Below are positions 56,261 to 64,000 of a stretch of DNA of 64,000 bases, piece after piece. The DNA is taken from assembly GCA_022578965.1 (NCBI GenBank), contig MU400645.1, forward strand, positions 44,672 to 108,671, read 5' to 3'. This stretch comes from Xylaria sp. FL1777. Taxonomy: Eukaryota; Ascomycota; Sordariomycetes; Xylariales; Xylariaceae. How positions within the stretch are numbered: the stretch's first letter is position 1; every line of letters starts with the position of its first letter. Below the pieces are notes generated by a model. That model searched no databases. It worked only from the letters and a program-made list of their open reading frames with translations, and had not been told where the DNA came from. The position numbers and the translations under genes were made by a program.

Positions 56261-57231
56261 TCACACATCGTTGATACTTACATAGGTACTTAATTAAGGC
56301 AAGTAGATCCAGGTAAGCCTGAGCACCTACTTCCTAGGTACCTATAGGTACCTACTTACCTACCTACAAACCTACCTAGGTATGTACTTACCTACTTATG
56401 TACCTACCTCTTGCTTACCTACCCCGTACCTCATGTAAGTTAGGTAGGTAGGTAGTCTAGTCTCGGTAGTTTCGTACTGCAGTGGACTCATTTCTTCTTG
56501 GACACGACGGATAGGTAGGGATGGAGAGAGTCAAACGAGATCCTTGTTGCTTCTTGCCGACATGAGTCTCCATTCTCCCTGCAAATGATATGCTTAGAGC
56601 AACAACATTGAAACGTAGGTACATAAGATTTCCTGAAGTTTGTCGACATTGCTTATAGATTTGTTTGAATGAAGCATTGCATGTGAACCGTGGAACTGAC
56701 TACCTCTACATGTGTTGTGTCAGGCCATGCTACAAGTTACAGTACATACATGTGGTACCTAGTCACACATCACATAGTGTACCTACTGTGCCTAGGTAGG
56801 TAGGTACCTACATAGTAGGTAGTAGGTGCTAGCTTTCTACCTAAGTACCTACCTAAGGTAGGTAGGTAGTACTACCTATGTATATGCCTCCCGGGATAAT
56901 TTGCATTGTTATAGACTCGGTGATTCATGTTGCTGGTCGGTGACTTCGACACAAAACCGGCTGCAACGGCCAGTAGCCGCATGAGCTCCGATCTCCGGCC
57001 TAAGACCGATCCTAAGGTCCGCTGCGGGTGGAGTGACCGCCAGTCTGCCTGTCGCGAAGTTCAGACCACGAACTGCGACTGGATAACCTCGGCACAATAA
57101 CTCGGCATAGCGAGGAGCATCAAAGCTATCGCCCGACAATCGCCCTACCACAACCTCACTGATCTATCTGCTCCTCTCTCTAGTCCATCGACAATTCGGA
57201 ATCCGCCTGACCTAGCCCACTCTACGCGATC
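56261..57231. promoter_or_regulatory. divergent region packed with TACCTA palindromes
   Basis: Two blocks, 56285-56465 and 56740-56890, consist largely of inverted TACCTA/TAGGTA units, the densest in the window. The region lies between the starts of the Ser-rich orphan and the glutaryl-CoA dehydrogenase. A minus-strand frame at 56909-57151 lacks recognisable motifs. Confidence 0.6.
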
Positions 57232-58657
57232 ATGCTTCGTCCCATACTACTGAGGCTTCGGAGCCCCAAGCTTTCACAGGTTGCCCGATTGAAGCACCAG
57301 CAGCAGAAACACCCTCAATGTGCGAGAAACTATGCCTCCACTTCCGCATCTGGGCCCGTCTTCAACTGGCAGGACCCTTTGGCAAGCAACAACCTCCTCA
57401 CCGAGGACGAGCTGGCCATCGCGGAGACGGCAGAGCGGTATTGCCAGGAGCAATTGCTGCCACGGGTTCTACGTGAGTGCGCTGCAGCGTTACATACCAG
57501 ACCTCCCAGCCAAGAGCGACCTGGATAGAGAACGTGGTGTGTTTTGCTGACTCGACCTGTTCCTGAACCTAGAAGCCTACCGTGACGAGAACTACGACAG
57601 AACGATCCTATCCGAGATGGGTGAATTGGGTCTTCTGGGCGCAAACTTGCAGGGATACGGCTGTGCTGGCGCATCCACCGTGGCGGCCGGTCTGATCACA
57701 CGCGCAGTCGAGCGCGTAGACAGCGGCTATCGTTCTGGCATGTCTGTTCAGTCGTCACTGGTGATGGGGGGCATCCACGAGTTTGGGACGACCGAACAGA
57801 AGGAAAAGTTCCTCGAGCCCATGGCCCGCGGCAAGCTCCTCGGTGCCTTCGGCCTCACAGAGCCGAACCACGGAAGTGACCCGGGTTCGATGGAGACAAC
57901 CGCGCGGCCGCACTCCTCGAAGAGTGGGTACTACCTTCTCAGTGGTGCCAAAACCTGGATCACGAATTCCCCCATCGCTGACGTGCTAATGGTTTGGGCA
58001 AAGCTGGCGGAGACGGGCAAGATCCGCGGCTTCCTGGTCGAACGCTCGGATTGTCCACCAGGAACTCTAGAGACACCCCCGATCAAGAATAAGAACGGAC
58101 TACGTGCGAGCATCACGGGTATGATCCAGCTCGACAACTGTCCCGTCCCTGCTGCCAACATGTTCCCTAACGTGGAGGGTCTGCGTGGGCCCTTTTCTTG
58201 TCTCAACAGTGCTCGGTACGGCATTTCTCTGGGTGTCATGGGCGCGCTAGAAGACTGTATCCAGCGAGCGAGGACGTATGCACTTGAGCGTCGGCAGTTC
58301 AAGAATAACCCCCTCGCGAAGTACCAGCTCGTGCAAAAGAAACTGGCAGACGCGGCCACGGATGCCGCATATGGTGTCCTGGCGGCGATACATGTTGGTC
58401 GGCTAAAAGATGAGGGCAAAGCCACAGCCGAGATGATCAGTATGATTAAGAGACAGAACTGCGACCGGGCATTACACAATTCTCGTGTCTTGCAGGAGAT
58501 CTTTGGCGGAAATGCTGCTAGCGACGAGTACGGTATCGGTAGACATGTGGCCAATCTCTTCGTCACACAGACTTACGAGGGTCAAAGCGATATTCATAGT
58601 ATGCTTGCGCTGTATTGTGCCGGAGAAACGCATTGGATTGCTGACGAATTATTTTAG
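57232..58657 (+). CDS. glutaryl-CoA dehydrogenase, mitochondrial
   Basis: Two exons, 57232-57472 and 57573-58657, giving 441 residues; donor GTGAGT, acceptor ACCTAG, phase 1. It is an FAD flavoprotein of the acyl-CoA dehydrogenase superfamily that oxidises and decarboxylates glutaryl-CoA to crotonyl-CoA in lysine and tryptophan breakdown. The first 35 residues are Arg/Leu/Gln-rich without acids, a mitochondrial targeting peptide. Diagnostic segments: GLLGANLQGYGCAGASTVAA, ERVDSGYRSGMSVQSSLVMG, FGLTEPNHGSDPGSMETTAR, the FAD-contacting WITNSPIADV, ARYGISLGVMGALEDC, and the catalytic base in TYEGQSDIHSM (E416), where Gln stands in place of the usual Thr. The C-terminus (LALYCAGETHWIADELF) departs from the GRAITG form common in animals. 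Function is likely retained. Confidence 0.92.
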
Positions 58658-59640
58658 GTCTTATCCTTGGACGTGCTATAACTGGCATTCAGGCTTTCGC
58701 ATGATGGAATCTTGGTCTCGTTCCATCTCTGCAACACATCGGAACTGTTGAAGCTGTGTCCCAACACTCCGGACACCTCATCCACCAAGATGGGCTCTGT
58801 TCCTGCGTCCCCCTGAATGTGTGGACAGTCCGCGCGAGTCATTCTAGTAATCTCCACTGGTAATCTACTAGTGAAGGGACAAATTGCGAGGGGAACAGTA
58901 TAACGATTTTTCTACAGCCAGCAAATCCCAGAATAGACGGCCACAGACCCTTCTAAGGCGACTTCAGGAGACACGCCGCAAGTTAGGTAGGTGAAGAGAA
59001 TACATGAAGAGAAAACTCGCGCTCTATGCATGAATGTATGACCAATTTTCTGGATATCTGTACTAGAATCTCTGCCACCCGACGCTGCAGATGTAGAAAC
59101 TCATAAAAGGTAAATCAGAAAGATCAATCAAAGATCCAGGAATTGGATCTTGTAGGTAGGAAACACTATACCTATTCTCCTTTGTGCTGTATCTTGTTAA
59201 TAAACATATCTTACTCAGGTAGATCATTACTTACATATGTAGGCAAGTAACAAATATTATCCATGTGTTGTCATAGTGAATCTAGCCTTATATGATAGGT
59301 GGCAAAAGATGCCGAGGCTCCGAGTCAGTGACTAAATCAACCTATCCTGTACCTTGCTGGCGTCAGGCAGGGGCACTGCTGCGTTGTCACTATAAGCTTA
59401 GGTAAGCAAACATTGTTCAGCCACATTCATCCATTGCCTGCCAGGTTCTTTGTTGGTCGTTGGATCGGATGGTACAGGGAAGTGGGCTAAAGGTTACCTA
59501 GGTATGCCTATAATGGCCTTGCACCGCCCCATACGTACCTACAGTAGGTACTGTTGTAGGTACTGCGTAGAGGAGGCAGTTAGGACCCACTTTAGACATT
59601 CTGTGCCTTCTGAATACTGGCCCAGAACCTTGTAATTACT
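58658..59640. other. intergenic region before the AT-rich block
   Basis: Normal base composition with scattered TACCTA/TAGGTA elements (59150, 59220, 59495-59560) and no recognisable gene. Composition falls abruptly to AT-rich from about 59650. Confidence 0.55.
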
Positions 59641-59644
59641 ACGT

Positions 59645-62600
59645 AGGGTTAGGTCTATACTTAAAAAAGTAAATGTTAGAGAAAAAACATCTCCTAAGTA
59701 TAGTACTAAAAAACTATGTATAAATACTACTAATTTAAGTAAAACTAGTTTATGTTTTTTAAGTTTTTATATAATAACTATTATATAATATATATTATAA
59801 TTTATATTACTTAAAAGCTATAATTATTTTTTTTATTAAATAGCTATTTTAGTTATTTATAAAAATAAAATTATTTATAAATGCTTTTTAATATTTATAT
59901 TATTAATGCCTTTAATTTTTGTTTATTTTTTTTTAGCATATATTTATTAATATATTATAAACTTTTTATTAAATAATTATTTTTATTATAAGCTAAAAAT
60001 AAATTATTACTGTTATATTTATTAAATAATATTATTTTTTTAAAGCTTTATAGTTTATATATATTGCTATAATAATAATTTATAATAGCTTATAAGCTAT
60101 TATAATATAGTTTAAATTTATTAGTTTATTATTTAATATATAAAACTTAATTATTAGTTTTATAAGTTTTAATTAAGTTTTTTTTTTTTTATAAATAAGC
60201 TTAAATTTAGTTTTTTAATGTTTTTAAATTACTAAAGTAATTATATGCTAATAATGCTTTATAATTTTATACTAAATATTATTAAAATTTAACTTTTTTT
60301 TTTTTGTTTAAATCTTTAATATAATTAGTAATTTTTATAACTAGTTGCTAATTTAGTAATTATGTTTTAAACAATAAAAAATAGCTATTATAGTTATTAA
60401 GCTTTAAAGTTTAATTATATATATAAATAGCTACTTTTAATAAAGTTTAAAAATTAAAATAACAATAAATTAAACTTTTATATAGCATAATTTACTTAAT
60501 ATTATTATTAGTTTTTTTAACTTTATTATTATTTTTAAGTTTTTTAAATATAATTAACTTTATAATAAAACTATTTAATTTATATTAATTAGTTGTTTTT
60601 TTATTTATAAATATGCTTATATTATTGTTTATTTATTTTTTAAAAAAACTAAATATTTTGCTAATTTATTAAATTAATAGTTTTATTGCTTTAAAACTAA
60701 TATTAAATATTATTTTTGCTTTAACTTATGTAATAATATATTTAATATATATTAATAGCTTAAAATTAGCTATAAATATATAATTTATAGCTTAACATAT
60801 AAATAATAAAAGTAATATAATAAGTTATAAGTTTAAAAGTTTGTTTAATAATAGTTTTATTAATTAATATTAATTATATTTAGCAATAATTTATTAAGCA
60901 ATAAATATAGCTTTTAAGTATTAAAAACGCTTATTTAGCTTTTAAATTAAGCTTTTAATAGTAATATGCCTTAAGTTAATATATGTGTTTTTTATGTTTT
61001 ATAGCAATTTTAGCACTTTAAGCACTTTTAAAAGTATTATAGCTTAAAATGCTATATTAATTAAATATAAAAGGTTTTTTAAAGCTTATTTATAATTAAT
61101 TAGCTTAAATAATATGTTATTTTTTTTAATAAAGTATTGTTTTATTTATTTTAAATTTATATTATATAATAATTTAGTTTTAAAACAAAAATTCTTAAAA
61201 ATAGCTTATAAATTTATAATATTAAAGTATTATAATAATATTATTAGCTATATTTTAGCTTTTAATAATAATTTTATATTAGTTTTAACTTTTATTAATA
61301 AAAAAACTAGTATAATTAATAGTTTTAATAGCTAGTTTGCTAAAACATTTAATTTGCTTGTTTTATATATAATTTTTATATTAAAATATTTAATAGCGTT
61401 TAAAAAACATACTATTTTTGCTAGTTGTTTTATTTTTGTTTTTATTATTATAAAAAACTTATAATTTATATAAACAGTAATTTTTTTGTTTTTTATTTAA
61501 TACTATTAGTATTAAAATGCTAGCATTATAATTAATAACTTTTTTTTTTGCATTAAATAATATAATTAGTATACTTTAAGCTTTTTTAAAAAGTATGCTA
61601 CTAAATATAAAAATATAATTGTTTTATAAAAATACAGCTATATTAAATATACTTTAATATAATATATATTTAAGTTAATATTTATTATAAATAAAAGCTT
61701 TTAATTAAAAGCTTAAATAATTAATATAATAATAATAGCTTTATAAATTTTTTATTATGTATTTTTAGTTTTTATGCTTAATTTTACTTTTTAGTTTTTA
61801 GGTTTTTTTGTTAATATAATTAGTAATATAGCAATTAATAAATAGTTTTTAATAAAATGCTTAAAATAATTTATAGCATTTATAAATACTTTTATTTTTA
61901 TAGTAATTTTAAATATAAGCTGCTTTTATATTATTATAACTTTTATTAAGTTTGCTTTAATGCTATTATAAAAAACATTAAAACTAAAAAAAATACTAAA
62001 ATTTATAAAAAGCAATATTTTTAATATATTAACTATTATATTATATTTAACTAATTATATAAATAACAAATAATAATGTTTATATAATTATTTTTTTATT
62101 TTAGCTTAAATATAAATATTATTAAGTAAGCTAGCTAACTATTTATAAAAAAGTTTAATTATTTTTTATATTAATGCTTAAAATATTACTAAAGCGTTAT
62201 AAAGTTTAAAAAGCATTATTATTTATTTATATAGCTTAAATAATATAATAAATATTATTTTTTTATAATATAATTTATATATAATAATATATTAAAATTT
62301 ATTTTTTAAGTTAATAAAAGTATATTATTAATGCTTTATAGTTTACTATATTTAATTTATTATATTAAATAATAAATAAGCTTGCTTTTTTGTTTTTTTA
62401 TTAATTTTGTAATAATTATAACAAAAATGCTATATTATTAATTTATTATTTTTATTAAGCTTAATAATTATGCTTAGTATTTTTTTTAAAATTAATAATA
62501 CTAGTAAACTTTATAGCTTTATGCTTTTTTTAATATAAATACTTTTATATGCTTTTATAAACTTATATAGTGCTTTTTTTTATATTAAGCTATATTTTTG

Positions 62601-64000
62601 CAATAATAGTTTAATTAATAAACTATTGCTTATATTAATATAATGCTTTATTTTAGTAATAATATTAGTTTTTTGCTTAAAATAATTAAATAGTTTAAAA
62701 AAGTTTTTTATATAATAGTTTTAATATTTAATAATTTATAGTTTTTTTAAAGTATTTTTATATTATTTAATAGTTATAATATAGCATTTTTTGCTAGTTA
62801 TATTAATAAATAAACGTTTTATTAGCTATATTAAAAAGCTTTTTTTAAACTTAAATAGTATAATAATTTTATAACTATTTAAAACAGCAAAAATGCTTTT
62901 TTATTTATAAAAAATCTGTTTTTTAATAGTTATATTGCTTAAAAAAATATAATTTAGCATTATATTTACTATTAATATTTATACTTTTAATATATTATTA
63001 ATAATTATAAAATTTGCTATTATTTTATAATTTTTAATTATTTAAAGTTTTGTTTTATTAATATTATATATTATGCTTTATTTTTATAACTAATATAGCA
63101 TTAACTTAAATGTTAAAAATTATAAAATATAGCAATTAATATAGCTATAATTTTAAAAAATAATAAATTTATAGCTATTAGCTAGCTTAACTAAAAAAAA
63201 ATTATAATAATTATTATAATTATTTTTTAGCTTTTATTTTTTATTAAGGTTTTTTTAGCTTTTATTTATTTTAATTAATAAAATAAAGCTATTTTAAGTA
63301 GTATTAAAAATTTTAGCAAGTTTTTTATTAATTATATTATTTTTAAAACAATTAATAAAGCATTGCTTTATTTTATTAGTATTATTTTTATTTTTAGTAT
63401 TATTTATAATAAAAATATGCTTAAAGCTATTAATTAAAGCTTTATTTTTAAAAGTTTTATATTTATTTTAAACTTTATTAAATCTGCTAAAAAAATTATT
63501 ATAAAAAAGCTTGCTTTTAATAATTATAAATTAGGTAATTTGCTTTTTTTAATTTGTTTTAAAGTTTTTAAGTTATTTAGTTTTTATTTTGTAGTTTTTT
63601 ATATAATAGCTAATTTTACTATAATTAAAATACTTATTTTATATTGCTTAAGCTATAAATTTAGCTTTAAATTAATTATTTTTATATTTTATAATTTAGC
63701 TTATTTTTTATTTATTAGTTTTAAAGTTTAAAATTATTAATATTAATAATGTTTTAATATAATTTATTAATTAAATTTATATTATATTTAGTTTTTTAGT
63801 AATTTTAGCACTAATATTATATTTATAATATAATATTAAAATATTTTATAATTAAACTATTATTTTAAAAGTATTATAAATTTTTAGCTTAATTAATATT
63901 ATAATTATTATATAAAATAGCTATATAGCTTTTTTAATTATTTAATTAATATTTAAATTATTGCTAAACTTTTTTATATATAGCTAAATTATTAATATAA
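59645..64000. repeat. RIP-like AT-rich block
   Basis: About 4.35 kb of extreme A+T (counts from several 60-base rows give about 8-12% G+C), running off the window edge. It starts sharply after position 59640. No frame exceeds 75 codons and none has a motif. The surviving C is mostly in GpC, as AGCT, TGCT or AGCA; TpC and CpG are scarce and CC nearly absent. TpA is abundant. This is the expected end state of repeat-induced point mutation of transposons in ascomycetes, at a centromere, subtelomere or dispersed AT isochore. The original element cannot be recognised. Confidence 0.85.

Noticed and set aside
61114..61335. 73-codon frame in the AT-rich block, considered as a mitochondrial-type membrane protein
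   Set aside because: Phe/Leu/Ile/Asn-rich translations are expected from any 90% A+T sequence, and there are no conserved mitochondrial motifs.

Overview
The window is nuclear DNA of a filamentous ascomycete (Pezizomycotina, most likely a Sordariomycete). The evidence is short introns with GT..AG ends and CTAAC/CTGAC-like branch sites, typical ascomycete gene families (Cwh43, Utp6, CFEM-type receptor, HeLo-like/NACHT protein), many intergenic palindromes built from TACCTA/TAGGTA, and a final 4.3 kb block of roughly 90% A+T that looks like repeat-induced point mutation (RIP). I resolved 16 protein-coding genes, most with explicit exon models whose spliced length is a multiple of three, plus three gene relics.

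Layout. (1) 3.5-14.7 kb holds conserved genes: an EVE-domain protein and UTP6 (convergent, stops 58 bp apart), CWH43 (GPI-anchor lipid remodelling), a secreted GH76 alpha-1,6-mannanase-like enzyme, and a GT90/CAP10-like glycosyltransferase. Three of these concern glycans, GPI anchors or the cell wall. (2) 14.7-43.8 kb is a sparse accessory island: a 1098-residue NACHT STAND (NLR-like) protein, a P450 tail relic, a GNAT acetyltransferase, a methyltransferase relic, a coiled-coil orphan, a seven-exon P450, a CFEM-domain seven-helix receptor, a UbiA-type membrane enzyme, a second P450 transcribed divergently from it, and a relic of an NB-ARC-type NLR. (3) 43.8-58.7 kb returns to conserved genes: PI4P 5-kinase (Mss4), COA6, SYS1, a long low-complexity orphan and glutaryl-CoA dehydrogenase. 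(4) 59.64-64 kb is the AT-rich block, with no convincing gene.

The most interesting unit is 30.0-40.8 kb. A UbiA-superfamily enzyme with Asp-rich motifs is flanked by two cytochrome P450s, one sharing a roughly 1 kb divergent promoter with it, and a CFEM receptor lies between. No polyketide or peptide synthetase is present, so the set reads as a compact terpenoid-type cluster in which the UbiA protein could be a membrane terpene cyclase or a prenyltransferase. This is inference from family and context. The same island holds an intact NLR-like gene and a decayed one, plus P450 and methyltransferase remnants, so gene gain and loss have been active there.
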